From: Pseudomonas asplenii
GTDB taxonomy: Bacteria; Pseudomonadota; Gammaproteobacteria; Pseudomonadales; Pseudomonadaceae
Direction: 5' to 3'
NCBI RefSeq assembly: GCF_001293465.1
Contig: NZ_JSYZ01000009.1
Span: forward strand, 661,090 to 725,089
Length of the DNA stretch: 64,000 nt
This document shows positions 1 through 8,192 of the stretch, in pieces. Both the position numbers and the translations under genes were made by a program. Numbering within the stretch: the stretch's first letter is position 1; the number at the start of each line of letters is the position of its first letter. The notes beneath the pieces were generated by a model that saw only the letters and a program-made list of their open reading frames with translations, did not search any database and was not told the origin of the DNA.

Positions 1-1
1 G

Positions 2-721
2 AACTTCCTGACCAATGCCTTTCGCTACGCCAAGGGCCCGGTGCTGCTCGGCGTACGTCGGCGCGGCGAGCTGTTGCTGCTGGAGGTGTGGGATCGCGGC
101 CCGGGAATTCCCGAGGACAAGCGCCAGGTGATCTTCGAGGAGTTCAAGCGCCTGGACAGCCACCAGACCCGCGCGGAAAAGGGCCTGGGGCTGGGCCTGG
201 CGATCGCCGACGGCCTGTGCCGGGTGCTGGGGCATCAACTGCAGGTCCGCTCCTGGCCGGGGCGTGGCAGCGTGTTCAGCGTCAGCGTGCCCCTGGCCCG
301 CGCGTCGCAGGCCGTGACCCATGCCAGCGTGGCAGTCAATGGACAGCCCATGAGCGGTGCGCAAGTGTTGTGCATCGATAACGAGGACAGCATCCTGATC
401 GGCATGCACAGCCTGCTCAGCCGCTGGGGTTGCCAGGTATGGACCGCACGCAACCGCGAGGAATGCGAGGGACTGCTGGCAAGGGGCATTCGTCCGCAAC
501 TGGCACTGGTGGACTATCACCTGGACGACGGCGAAACCGGCACCGACCTGATGGCCTGGCTGCGTACACGCCTGAACGAACCGCTGCCCGGCGTGGTGAT
601 CAGCGCCGATGGCAGGCAGGAAACCGTTGCGCAGGTGCATGGCAGCGGGCTGGACTACTTGGCCAAGCCGGTGAAGCCGGCAGCGTTGCGGGCCCTGCTG
701 AGTCGACACCTGGCGCGTTGA
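2..721 (+). CDS. Hybrid sensor histidine kinase, C-terminal part (cut by window start)
   Basis: The reading frame is open from base 2, so this is the 3' part of a longer gene. It opens inside the HATPase_c domain with the N-box (NFLTNAFRYA), followed by the G1 motif (DRGPGIP) and the G2 motif (GLGLGLAIA). After a linker of about 30 residues comes a receiver domain with an acidic start (CIDNEDS), the phospho-acceptor Asp in LVDYHLDD and the conserved Lys in YLAKPVKP. The order kinase then receiver makes it a hybrid kinase that can pass phosphate to an HPt protein. The style resembles the PAS-containing NahK/ErcS' group of pseudomonads, but the sensor part lies outside the window, so no symbol is given. 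Confidence 0.9.
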   Translation, partial: NFLTNAFRYAKGPVLLGVRRRGELLLLEVWDRGPGIPEDKRQVIFEEFKRLDSHQTRAEKGLGLGLAIADGLCRVLGHQLQVRSWPGRGSVFSVSVPLARASQAVTHASVAVNGQPMSGAQVLCIDNEDSILIGMHSLLSRWGCQVWTARNREECEGLLARGIRPQLALVDYHLDDGETGTDLMAWLRTRLNEPLPGVVISADGRQETVAQVHGSGLDYLAKPVKPAALRALLSRHLAR

Positions 722-751
722 GCTGCGCTTTCATGACCTGGGCCTGGCTTT

Positions 752-856
752 GGGGCCTGTTCGCGGGCAAGCCCGGCTCCTACAGGTTTGAGTCGAGTTC
801 AAGAGGCATGAACGCCGCAATACGGTTGGAGCCGGGCTTGCCCGCGAACAGGCCCT
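752..856. repeat. Pair of inverted REP elements
   Basis: Two copies of a REP core occur in opposite orientation: GTTCGCGGGCAAGCCCGGCTCC near 758-780 and its reverse complement at 829-853. They flank about 48 bases of spacer in the gap between two convergent genes (hybrid kinase and rmuC). This is the usual arrangement of paired REP sequences in Pseudomonas, and the pair may also act as a bidirectional 3' end structure. Confidence 0.8.
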
Positions 857-892
857 CAAGCCAGACCCACGACTCCAGCCCCACCGGATGAA

Positions 893-2371
893 TCACTCCG
901 GCAATTCGACCACGCCATCGGCATCGGTCATCGCCCGCTCCAGCAGGTCGGCAGGCAGGCTCTTGCTCGCGCGAGCCCCCAGCAGCTTGAGCTGCTCGCT
1001 GCGGCTGATGAGGTTGCCCCGGCCTTCCGTCAGCTTGTTGCGCGCCGCCGCGTAGGCCTTGTCCAACTGCTGCAGGCGGCTGCCTACTTCGTCCAGGTCC
1101 TGGATGAACAGCACGAACTTGTCGTACAGCCAACCGGCGCGCTCGGCGATTTCCCGAGCGTTCTGGCTCTGGCGCTCCTGTTTCCAGAGGCTGTCGATCA
1201 CCCTCAGGGTCGCCAGCAGCGTGGTCGGGCTGACAATCACGATCTGCCGGTCGAACGCCTCCTGGAACAGGTTCGGTTCCGCCTGCAAGGCCGCCGAGAA
1301 CGCCGCCTCGATCGGCACGAACAGCAGGACGAAATCCAGGCTGTGCAAGCCTTCCAGACGCTTGTAGTCCTTGCCGGACAGGCCCTTGAGGTGATTGCGC
1401 AACGACAGCACATGCTGCTTGAGTGCCGCCTGGCCGATCACCTCGTCAGCCGCGCCGACATACTGCTGATAGGCCGTCAGGCTGACCTTGGAGTCCACCA
1501 CCACCTGCTTGTCCCCCGGCAGCAGGATCAGCACGTCCGGCTGGAACCGCTCACCATCAGGGCCCTTGAGGCTGACCTGGGTCTGGTATTCGCGGCCCTT
1601 TTCCAGGCCGGCATGCTCGAGCACCCGCTCAAGAATCAGTTCGCCCCAGTTACCCTGGGTCTTCTGGCCCTTGAGCGCCTGGGTCAGGTTGGTCGCCTCA
1701 TCGCTCAGGCGCAGGTTCAGCTGTTGCAGGCGCTCCAGTTCCTTGCCCAGGGAAAAACGCTCGCGGGCCTCGGCCTGGTAACTTTCCTCGACACGTTTTT
1801 CAAAGGACTGGATACGCTCCTTCAACGGGTCGAGCAATTGTCCGAGGCGTTCCTGGCTGCTTTGCGCGAAACGCGCCTCGCGCTCATCGAAGATCTTCCC
1901 GGCCATTTCGGCAAACTGCGCCCGCAGTTCGTCCCGCGAGCCTTGCAGGTCCTGGAGCCGTTGCTGGTGCCCCTCCTGCTGTTCACGCAGGGCCGCATTC
2001 AACGAGGCCACCTGCGCATCGAGGCGGCGCAACTCGGTTTCCTTGCCGTTGCGTTCGAGGTTCCAGGCATGGGCCGCATCCCGGGCGTTGTCACGCTCGA
2101 TCTGCAACAGGTCGACTTCGCGCCGCAATGCCGCCAACTCCGCCTGCTTGGCGGCATTGGCCTGGCCGAGGTCGCTGACCTCGTCTCGACAGGCATCCAG
2201 TTGGGCATTGAGCCCGTCCTGGGCCAGTTGCGCGTTGGCCAGGCGTTCATCCTGCAAGGCCAGCTCGGCCTGCGCCGCGCCGGCGCGACGCTGCAGTTGC
2301 CAGGCGAACGCCAGCAATGGCAGCGCCGCCCCCGCCAAACCCAGCAACAGACTGGTCAGATCCAACGCCAT
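893..2371 (-). CDS. rmuC: DNA recombination protein RmuC
   Basis: The product has 492 residues. An N-terminal membrane helix (LTSLLLGLAGAALPLLAFAW) is followed by a long Glu/Gln/Arg-rich coiled coil to about residue 190. The RmuC domain follows, with recognisable blocks such as GNWGELILERVLEHAGL and VVDSKVSLTAYQ. RmuC proteins limit inversions at short inverted repeats and have a nuclease-like fold; the biochemical role is not settled. I chose the ATG at 2371 over a GTG at 2383 because GGGAG lies 6 bases upstream of the ATG. It converges on the hybrid kinase gene. Confidence 0.93.
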   Translation of the reverse strand: MALDLTSLLLGLAGAALPLLAFAWQLQRRAGAAQAELALQDERLANAQLAQDGLNAQLDACRDEVSDLGQANAAKQAELAALRREVDLLQIERDNARDAAHAWNLERNGKETELRRLDAQVASLNAALREQQEGHQQRLQDLQGSRDELRAQFAEMAGKIFDEREARFAQSSQERLGQLLDPLKERIQSFEKRVEESYQAEARERFSLGKELERLQQLNLRLSDEATNLTQALKGQKTQGNWGELILERVLEHAGLEKGREYQTQVSLKGPDGERFQPDVLILLPGDKQVVVDSKVSLTAYQQYVGAADEVIGQAALKQHVLSLRNHLKGLSGKDYKRLEGLHSLDFVLLFVPIEAAFSAALQAEPNLFQEAFDRQIVIVSPTTLLATLRVIDSLWKQERQSQNAREIAERAGWLYDKFVLFIQDLDEVGSRLQQLDKAYAAARNKLTEGRGNLISRSEQLKLLGARASKSLPADLLERAMTDADGVVELPE

Positions 2372-2437
2372 AAGCACTCCCACGCAACACCGGACTCAAA
2401 GGGTCAAGGGTAGCGAACACGCCACGCCAGGGACAGC

Positions 2438-2761
2438 TCAGTCTTCGAGCAGTCCCAGTTCGCGCCGGGCCACCTGGTCGCCAGCGCGGGCCGCCTGGCG
2501 CAGCAACTCGTGACCGATACGCCGCTCACGGGAACTGCCGCAATCGCGGCACATCAACTGCCCCAGGCGACGCTGGGCAAGCACCACACCCTGGCGCGCC
2601 GGCTGCTTCAACAGGCGGCCGGCGAAGTGCTTGACGTTGGGGTTGTGGCCCAGGCTCGGGCTGTCCAGCAACCAGAGCGCGACGCGCAGCGAAAAACGCT
2701 TCGGCTCGGTTGAAATCGTATTGGACGAAGATGGAGATGATGAGGTCGAACGAAACTTCAT
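2438..2761 (-). CDS. Small Sel1-like repeat protein, hypothetical
   Basis: The product has 107 residues and a basic, Ser-rich N-terminus. One or two degenerate Sel1/TPR-like helices follow, around GQLMCRDCGSSRERRIGHELLRQAARAGDQ. A single CxxC pair occurs (MCRDC). The pattern of alternating Ala/Gly/Leu helices ending RRELGLLED fits Sel1-like repeat proteins, which mediate protein contacts; the partner is unknown. The frame stays open upstream to 2920, but the residues before Met at 2761 look non-coding and no good ribosome site is visible for either start. It is encoded just upstream of rmuC on the same strand. Confidence 0.65.
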   Translation of the reverse strand: MKFRSTSSSPSSSNTISTEPKRFSLRVALWLLDSPSLGHNPNVKHFAGRLLKQPARQGVVLAQRRLGQLMCRDCGSSRERRIGHELLRQAARAGDQVARRELGLLED

Positions 2762-3076
2762 ATCAGACAGTAGGGCAAATCGCAGGGCGCGCCACTCTAC
2801 TCTTTTTTTCACGAAGGTAAAGTCGAAAAAACGCCACATGCCCGAGCTAGAGCAAGCGCTTGGGACAATCCACAGAAGCTGTGGATAACTCAGTGGACAA
2901 CCCCCCTTTAACCCCCGCAAAGCCCCATGGAACGGGGCTCGCAGTCAAACTGTCGATTTTTTCACCAATAAAAAAAGACGATATTTTTCATTGACTTGTA
3001 TTTCCAATACAGGCATTCGCGGGCCCGGAGAGGTAGATGACAAAGAGGTGACAAGCCGGGCCAATAATGTGCACAA

Positions 3077-3274
3077 GTGATACGTGCGCGGTTATATCGG
3101 CGCACCTTTTTTGCACAAGCAGATGAGACAAGGCCTGGCGACAGGCCCGCTGACCTCGCCGGTGCCGCCCTCGAGTGCCTCGCTATCGGGCAGCTCGAAA
3201 ACCAGCGGTTCACCGCCATCGACATCACGAGTTTTTTGCAAAAAACCCTTCCCTTGCGCTTTCCAATACGCTAG
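3077..3274 (+). CDS. Doubtful small ORF or gene remnant
   Basis: This GTG-started frame of 65 codons has strongly G/C-biased third positions between about 3128 and 3235, unlike the rest of the gap. The purine-rich first positions there also look coding. I do not recognise the protein (DLAGAALECLAIGQLENQ is its most protein-like part), and no ribosome-binding site is visible. It could be a decayed fragment of an older gene or chance. Confidence 0.2.
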   Translation: MIRARLYRRTFFAQADETRPGDRPADLAGAALECLAIGQLENQRFTAIDITSFLQKTLPLRFPIR

Positions 3275-3408
3275 TATCCACAGCGTTAGTACCAAGCTGA
3301 AAGTCAATTCTGGTCGAAAACATCCCTTGGTAGCCACGCTTCGAAGAAGCAGGCCACTGAAAACAGGGAGCGACCTCTCGATGGTTTCCAGGTAAAAATT
3401 GCGCCACG

Positions 3409-3441
3409 ACACCCTTGAAAAGGGTGTTGCCAAGATTTTTT
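3409..3441 (+). terminator. Hairpin with downstream T-run, possible terminator
   Basis: A perfect 8-bp stem ACACCCTT/AAGGGTGT with a 3-base loop (GAA) is followed, eight bases later, by TTTTTT. The gap before the T-run is longer than ideal. No gene clearly ends here, so it might end a small transcript from this AT-rich region. Confidence 0.35.
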
Positions 3442-3691
3442 CTCTGACCGAACCAACCTGCAAATTGATCAGGATCTTCACCCCGGGCACAGAACCTTTG
3501 CCCCTGTCGTGATTGCCTGCCCTCCTAAGTACCTACCTGCCAGCCCGAGCGCCACTCATATTTCAAGCGCTGCAAACTGGCTGCCTTGTTCCAGTCAGGT
3601 TCTTTTTCCGGCCAATGGTGGCACGGCATTACTGGAACGTTTTAACGCTGCACGGTTCAGATACCGTGTCATTTGTAGGAACACCAATAAT

Positions 3692-3916
3692 ATGTCGACT
3701 CAAATCCACACCCAGGAAGCCATTCGTACGCTGACCAACGCCTTTGCTCCCATGAACTGCCTGATCATGGCTGCGCGCAAGGGCAGCTTCAGCTTCACAC
3801 TGGTCAACGAGCACGGGATCGCCCGCCACAGCGAGCGCCTGTACCCCGAGCAATACGCCAGTGCCGAACCCTTGCAAGCGGTGATCGACCGCACCCGCCA
3901 GGCATTGATTGCCTGA
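3692..3916 (+). CDS. Small conserved hypothetical protein
   Basis: The product has 74 residues with no signal peptide or membrane segment. The compact sequence mixes predicted helix (EAIRTLTNAFAP) and strand (GSFSFTLVNEHG), suggesting a small alpha/beta protein. The ATG at 3692 has a weak AGGA about 11 bases upstream. An intrinsic terminator follows 25 bases after the stop, so it is probably monocistronic. Composition is like the core genome, and I recall similar unnamed proteins in pseudomonads, but no function can be assigned. Confidence 0.7.
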   Translation: MSTQIHTQEAIRTLTNAFAPMNCLIMAARKGSFSFTLVNEHGIARHSERLYPEQYASAEPLQAVIDRTRQALIA

Positions 3917-3940
3917 AGTTCGGACGAACGGCAATACACC

Positions 3941-3967
3941 AGCCCCGCCCTGCAAGCGGGGCTTTTT
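3941..3967 (+). terminator. Intrinsic terminator of the small hypothetical gene
   Basis: The stem AGCCCCGC/GCGGGGCT (8 bp) has a 7-base loop and is followed directly by TTTTT. It lies 25 bases after the stop codon at 3916. Confidence 0.85.
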
Positions 3968-4196
3968 ATTGCCTGAAGTTTCGCAATTTTGCCGACCAGC
4001 CTAATTGCCAATCAATATATCAAGCGCGAAGTGCATGTTTTAAATATTTTAAAAACAGTCCTTTACAGCAAAGATATGACACTACACTTCAACTCAAGCG
4101 ACTCGGGTCGCTTCCGGCAGACCTGCTCGATCCATTGCTGCCAAGCGCCAGGTCTCGCCGGCCGATTACGACATTACGAGCAGTCTTGAGGGTGCC

Positions 4197-4679
4197 ATGG
4201 GTATTGCTGCGAGGGAACTGCGCCTTTATGTGATCCGCCCGACATTACGGTATCTGGGCCGGCACAGCCCATCTGCGGAAGCACTGCTGCTGGGTATCGC
4301 CGCCAGCCAGTCGGACCTCGGCTCGGCCCTGCACAACCGTGGCGGCCACGGCCTGTATCGCATCGGCGAACGGCGCCACGCCGAACTGTGGGACCACTAC
4401 CTGGCCCAGGACCCGGACCTGGCCAGCCTGGTTCGCGGCCTGGCCAGCCAACATGCCTTCCTGAGCAGCCCGCACCTCGAACTGACCGTCAACCTGCGCT
4501 ACGCCACAGCCATTGCCTGGCTGCTGATCGAACAACAGCAACTGCGACTGCCAGCCCTGGACGACCTGCTCGGAATGGCGCGGATCTGGCGACAGACTTT
4601 CCAGCCACAAGGGCGTTTACGGGACTTCACCCGCGCCTGGAAAAATTGTGACTCATCGGTCAGTTTTGTCGCCTGTTAG
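4197..4679 (+). CDS. Phage-type lysozyme-like conserved protein, stand-alone
   Basis: The product has 160 residues. The opening ELRLYVIRPTLRYLGRHSP, then AEALLLGIAASQSDLG and later NLRYATAIAWLL, matches the layout of a tailed-phage structural protein family. That family reads roughly RxYVIRPTLxxLGxxSPAAExLLLGTAAQESxLG, and it looks like a degenerate lysozyme or transglycosylase fold. Here the usual TAAQES is AASQSD, so the putative catalytic Glu is missing. No other phage gene is nearby, which suggests a captured or decayed phage protein. The ATG at 4197 follows GAGGGTGCC, a modest ribosome site. The function is inferred only from remembered family resemblance. Confidence 0.6.
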   Translation: MGIAARELRLYVIRPTLRYLGRHSPSAEALLLGIAASQSDLGSALHNRGGHGLYRIGERRHAELWDHYLAQDPDLASLVRGLASQHAFLSSPHLELTVNLRYATAIAWLLIEQQQLRLPALDDLLGMARIWRQTFQPQGRLRDFTRAWKNCDSSVSFVAC

Positions 4680-4822
4680 TCACAGGATTCGAATTCAGAA
4701 AAATCTTACGAATTTGGTTGGATTGTCCTACAAAACCGCTCTATCTCCTGCGATACAGCCTATAGCGCCCAAGCAAAAATGTTGGTAGTTTTCGCCTCGG
4801 TGATCACCACGGAGTTCTAATA

Positions 4823-6106
4823 ATGAAAAAAGTAATGCTCAAGACCACACTCAGCCTCGCCGTTACCCTCGCATCCACCCAACTGTTCGCCAGCGGCTTC
4901 GCGCTCAACGAACAGAGTATCAGCGGGATGGGTACTGGTTTTGCGGGTCGATCCTCCGCTGCCGATGATGCAAGCACTGTCTATGGCAACCCTGCCGGCA
5001 TGTCCCGCCTCGCGGGCCAGCAAATCACTGTGGGTGCTGCGTCCATTGACGCAACCACCGACATCAAGGATGCAAGCGGCCGCTACAGCGGCACCAACAA
5101 GGGCGACATGGTTCCGTTCACCACGGTTCCGATGCTGTTCTACACAAACCGCCTCGACGACAACTGGGCAATCGGCTTCGGTGCCTATGCGCCATTCGGC
5201 CTGGTAACCGACTATGAAAGCAGATTCCAGGGTCGTGCTTTTGGCAGCAAGAGCGAAGTCAAGGTCGTCACCTTGCAGCCAACCATCAGCTACGCCTTCA
5301 ACGACAAGGTGTCGATCGGTTTCGGGCCGACCATCAACCGTATTTCCGGTGAACTGCAATCGGACCTGAGGCTCAGCCCACTCCTGCCGAACGACACCAA
5401 TGTCAGGATCAAGGGTGATGATACAGCTCTGGGCTTCAACGCCGGTATTCTGGTACAGGCGACCGATACCACCCGCGTGGGTCTGACCTACCACTCGAAA
5501 GTGAAGTACAAACTCGAAGGCCACACCGATGTGACAGCAGGTGCCGGCACCCCAGGCGCGGTGCTGCGCAGCGGCCGTTACGACGCTTCACTGAAAATCG
5601 AGACACCTGAGTCGTACGATCTGTCGGTCACCCAGGACATGAGCGATGCCTGGAAACTCTACGCTGGTGCCACCTGGACTCGTTGGAGCCGTCTGAAGGA
5701 CATCACTGTCAACAACGAAGGAGTGACTGCAGCTGGTGGGGGCGGCCTGTCGCCAACACTGTTTAGTTCAATCTCCGAACCCCAAAACTGGCATGACACC
5801 TGGGCCTATGCTGTCGGCACCTCGTACCAGTTGAACAAACAGTGGGTCGTGCGTACCGGCCTGACCTTCGACCAGTCGCCAGCCAACAACACCGATCGTT
5901 CGCCACGTATTCCTACTGGTGACCGCACCATCATCAGCGCCGGTCTGGGTTATGCCATTAGCGACAACCTGACCATTGATGCTGCTGTTTCCTACCTGAA
6001 AGAAGAAGACGTCACCGTCAACAAGAGCAATACTCTGAACAACTACAGCGCCAAGTACGAAAACAGCGCATGGGGCTATGGCCTGGGCGCAACGTACAAG
6101 TTCTGA
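4823..6106 (+). CDS. Outer-membrane transport protein, OMPP1/FadL/TodX family
   Basis: The product has 427 residues with a signal peptide (about 1-23, cleaved after QLFA). The mature N-terminus SGFALNEQSISGMGTGFAG and the NPAGM motif near residue 53 are typical of FadL-type channels. The C-terminal part alternates strands and ends in Phe (GATYKF), the outer-membrane assembly signal. Such porins carry long-chain fatty acids or other hydrophobic compounds across the outer membrane. GGAG lies 9-12 bases before the ATG. The gene stands alone and ends at a strong terminator. FadL itself is likely, but the substrate cannot be told from sequence. Confidence 0.9.
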   Translation: MKKVMLKTTLSLAVTLASTQLFASGFALNEQSISGMGTGFAGRSSAADDASTVYGNPAGMSRLAGQQITVGAASIDATTDIKDASGRYSGTNKGDMVPFTTVPMLFYTNRLDDNWAIGFGAYAPFGLVTDYESRFQGRAFGSKSEVKVVTLQPTISYAFNDKVSIGFGPTINRISGELQSDLRLSPLLPNDTNVRIKGDDTALGFNAGILVQATDTTRVGLTYHSKVKYKLEGHTDVTAGAGTPGAVLRSGRYDASLKIETPESYDLSVTQDMSDAWKLYAGATWTRWSRLKDITVNNEGVTAAGGGGLSPTLFSSISEPQNWHDTWAYAVGTSYQLNKQWVVRTGLTFDQSPANNTDRSPRIPTGDRTIISAGLGYAISDNLTIDAAVSYLKEEDVTVNKSNTLNNYSAKYENSAWGYGLGATYKF

Positions 6107-6142
6107 TCCGCAGCGAGCCTGAACGGCTCAACGGCTGAACAG

Positions 6143-6169
6143 AAAAAAACCCGCCTCGGCGGGTTTTTT
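6143..6169. terminator. Bidirectional intrinsic terminator
   Basis: The stem ACCCGCC/GGCGGGT is flanked by A6 on the left and T6 on the right, so it can stop transcripts from both the FadL-family gene (+) and the convergent glutathione peroxidase gene (-). Confidence 0.9.
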
Positions 6170-6183
6170 AATGGGCACTATCA

Positions 6184-6735
6184 TCAGGGTTTCGATGCAA
6201 TCGCCTTCTCCACCGCCTCGATCAACTCCGGGCTATCCGGCTTGGTCAGGCTGGAAAAATGGGCGACCACCTTGCCCTGGCGATCCACCACATATTTGTA
6301 GAAATTCCACTTCGGCGCCCCAGCCTGCTCGCCCAATACCTTGAACAGGTGCACGGCATTCCCACCCCTGACCACTTGCGGCTCGGTCATGGTGAAGGTG
6401 ACGCCATAGTTCACGTAACAGACCTTGGCCGTCTCGGCGCCATCCTTGGACTCCTGCCTGAAGTCGTCGGACGGCACGCCGATCAGTTCCAGCCCCTGCC
6501 CCTTGTAGCGCTGGTACAGCGCCTCCAGCCCCTTGAACTGCGGCGCGAAGCCACAGAAGCTGGCGGTATTGACGATCACCAGTGGCTTGCCGGCAAACTT
6601 CTGGCACAGGTCGATGGACTCCTTGGCCCGCAACTTGGGCAGTTGCCCCTGCAGCAACTCGGGACAGTCGGCCGCCGCCGCAGCCCCCGAAAAAGCCAGC
6701 AAAGCCATCGGCACCAGCAACCAGCGCATCGCCAT
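6184..6735 (-). CDS. Periplasmic glutathione peroxidase-like protein
   Basis: The product has 183 residues with a signal peptide ([21 protein letters not shown]). The GPx core is present: the peroxidatic Cys in [15 protein letters not shown] and the Trp of [14 protein letters not shown]. The Gln of the usual catalytic set (FPCNQF) is Asp here (VPSDDF), a change I recall from other bacterial peroxidases of this type. Such enzymes reduce H2O2 or lipid hydroperoxides using thioredoxin or glutathione; an exported copy would guard the envelope. Start 6735 is chosen because GAGGAG sits about 8 bases upstream and the signal peptide then begins cleanly. Confidence 0.87.
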   Translation of the reverse strand: MAMRWLLVPMALLAFSGAAAAADCPELLQGQLPKLRAKESIDLCQKFAGKPLVIVNTASFCGFAPQFKGLEALYQRYKGQGLELIGVPSDDFRQESKDGAETAKVCYVNYGVTFTMTEPQVVRGGNAVHLFKVLGEQAGAPKWNFYKYVVDRQGKVVAHFSSLTKPDSPELIEAVEKAIASKP

Positions 6736-6805
6736 ATCCTGTCTCCTCAGGTAAAGAGTTCTCAGGATGAAGTTACGCGCCTGTGCACTCCCCAGCAAGC
6801 GGCCA

Positions 6806-6928
6806 CTAGCAAACGCCCATGCCCAGTTGCATCAGCGCCAGGCCACCTCGATGCCACCCCCACCAGGCCAACACCAGCAGCAACACCAGAATCACCAGCG
6901 CCAGCGGCCTGGACCAGCGGGAACTCAT
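6806..6928 (-). CDS. 40-residue single-pass membrane peptide
   Basis: This small frame is translationally coupled to the MFS gene: its ATG (6928) overlaps the MFS stop (6925-6927) as ATGA. The product begins [20 protein letters not shown], followed by [20 protein letters not shown]. It has a short basic N-terminus, one hydrophobic helix of about 14 residues, an aromatic belt (WWGW) and a C-terminal Cys. The stop is at 6806-6808. Position suggests a helper or stabilising peptide for the transporter, or a chance coupled ORF; I know of no named family. Confidence 0.6.
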   Translation of the reverse strand: MSSRWSRPLALVILVLLLVLAWWGWHRGGLALMQLGMGVC

Positions 6929-8139
6929 GCCGCCCCCATTTGCGTCTGCAGGCGCGCCACGGGCCGCTCACGGACCGGCCAGTTCAGGGCCGCGGCCAGC
7001 AGGCTCAGGAGGATCGCCACCTGCCAGATCAGGTCGTAACTGCCCATGCGGTCATAGACCACACCACCCAGCCAGCCACCGAGGAAGGAACCCAACTGAT
7101 GGAACAGGAAAACGATCCCACCCAGCATGGAAAGATTTCGCACGCCGAACAGAGTCGCCACGGTGCCGTTGGTCAGCGGTACCGTCGACAGCCAGAGGAA
7201 CCCCATGGCCATACCGAACAGATAGGCGCTGATCTCGGTCACCGGCAGCCACAGGAACAACCCGATCACCACCGCCCGCGCCAGGTACAGGCCGGTCAGC
7301 AGCCGCGGCTTGGACATCCGCCCACCGAGCCAGCCGGCGGTGTAGGTGCCGAAGATATTGAACAGGCCGATCAACGCCAGCACCGTGGTGCCGACGCTGG
7401 CCGGCAGATGCTGGTCCACGAGGTAGGCCGGCAGATGGACGCCGATGAACACCACCTGGAAGCCGCAGACGAAAAAGCCGAACGCCAGCAGCCAGAAACC
7501 CGGGTGGGCACAGGCTTCGCGCAACGCCTCGCCCAGGGTCTGCTCGCCGGCCAGTACCGGCAGTGGCCTGTCCTTGAGCATCGCCACCAGCGGCACGATC
7601 ATCGCCACCAGCACACCGAGCACCAACAAGGCACTCGACCAGCCCAGCCAGCCGATCAGCCCCAGGGTCCCCGGCAACATCGCGAACTGGCCGAACGAAC
7701 CGGCGGCACTGGCAATGCCCATGGCCATGGCCATGCTACGTTTTTCCGGTGCCACCGCCCGCCCGACCACGCCGAGAATCACCGAGAACGAAGTCCCCGA
7801 CAGGCCAATACCGATCAGCAGACCGGCGCTCAGCGACAGGCTCACGGCCGACTCGGAGAGCCCCATGAAGACCAGGCCAAGGGCATACAGCACACCGCCG
7901 ATCAGCACCACCCGGGCAGCGCCAAAACGATCGGCCAGGGCCCCGGTGAAGGGCTGTGCCAGCCCCCAGATCAGGTTCTGCAGGGCAATGGCGAAGGCGA
8001 AGACTTCACGTCCCCAGCCGAACTGCGCACTCATCGGCGGCAGGAACAGGCCGAAACCATGCCGCACCCCCAACGACAGCGCCAGGATCAGCGCACTCCC
8101 GAGAAGAATCCAGCCGCTGCTGCGCCAGAGCGATGTCAT
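6925..8139 (-). CDS. MFS transporter, 12-TM
   Basis: The product has 404 residues with about 12 hydrophobic segments. Its loop after TM2 carries an MFS signature (GALADRFGAARVV) and a second loop reads APEKRSMAMAMGIASA. It has the look of the monocarboxylate/oxalate-formate-like subgroup, but the substrate is unknown. GGAG lies 7-8 bases before the ATG. It is the second gene after a MarR regulator on the same strand. A perfect palindrome matching the one upstream of that regulator lies just before its ribosome site, so it is probably repressed by the MarR protein. Confidence 0.88.
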   Translation of the reverse strand: MTSLWRSSGWILLGSALILALSLGVRHGFGLFLPPMSAQFGWGREVFAFAIALQNLIWGLAQPFTGALADRFGAARVVLIGGVLYALGLVFMGLSESAVSLSLSAGLLIGIGLSGTSFSVILGVVGRAVAPEKRSMAMAMGIASAAGSFGQFAMLPGTLGLIGWLGWSSALLVLGVLVAMIVPLVAMLKDRPLPVLAGEQTLGEALREACAHPGFWLLAFGFFVCGFQVVFIGVHLPAYLVDQHLPASVGTTVLALIGLFNIFGTYTAGWLGGRMSKPRLLTGLYLARAVVIGLFLWLPVTEISAYLFGMAMGFLWLSTVPLTNGTVATLFGVRNLSMLGGIVFLFHQLGSFLGGWLGGVVYDRMGSYDLIWQVAILLSLLAAALNWPVRERPVARLQTQMGAA

Positions 8140-8155
8140 TATTGTTCTCCGTTAA

Positions 8156-8169
8156 CGGGTATATACCCG
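8156..8169. promoter_or_regulatory. Palindromic operator before the MFS gene
   Basis: CGGGTATATACCCG is a perfect 14-bp palindrome in the gap between the marR-type gene and the MFS gene, 17 bases before the MFS start codon. A one-mismatch copy lies at 8611-8624 upstream of the MarR gene, which points to it as the MarR binding site. Confidence 0.7.
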
Positions 8170-8192
8170 CTTTAATTCGAATAAAAAGGCGA

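Larger units (their letters stand above)
2762..3691. other. AT-richer 930-bp intergenic stretch, no confident gene
   Basis: This stretch is visibly richer in A/T than its surroundings. It contains a perfect DnaA-box sequence in reverse orientation (TGTGGATAA, 2880-2888). It also has a perfect palindrome GTTTTTTGCAAAAAAC (3231-3246), an 8-bp hairpin ACACCCTT/AAGGGTGT (3409-3427) with a T-run at 3436-3441, and two copies of TTTCCAATAC (near 3001 and 3261). Open frames exist on both strands, but only a short one (3077-3274) shows coding-like third positions. The 3' end presumably holds the promoter of the small gene at 3692. Confidence 0.5.

Noticed and set aside
3092..3490. 132-codon frame on the minus strand in the AT-rich gap
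   Set aside because: Composition varies along the frame, no start signal and no family resemblance; it overlaps the more coding-like short + strand frame.
6259..8175. A 638-codon open frame on the + strand over the peroxidase and MFS genes
   Set aside because: It is very rich in Gln, His, Arg and Pro, the usual result of reading GC-rich genes backwards, and runs across two well-supported genes on the other strand.
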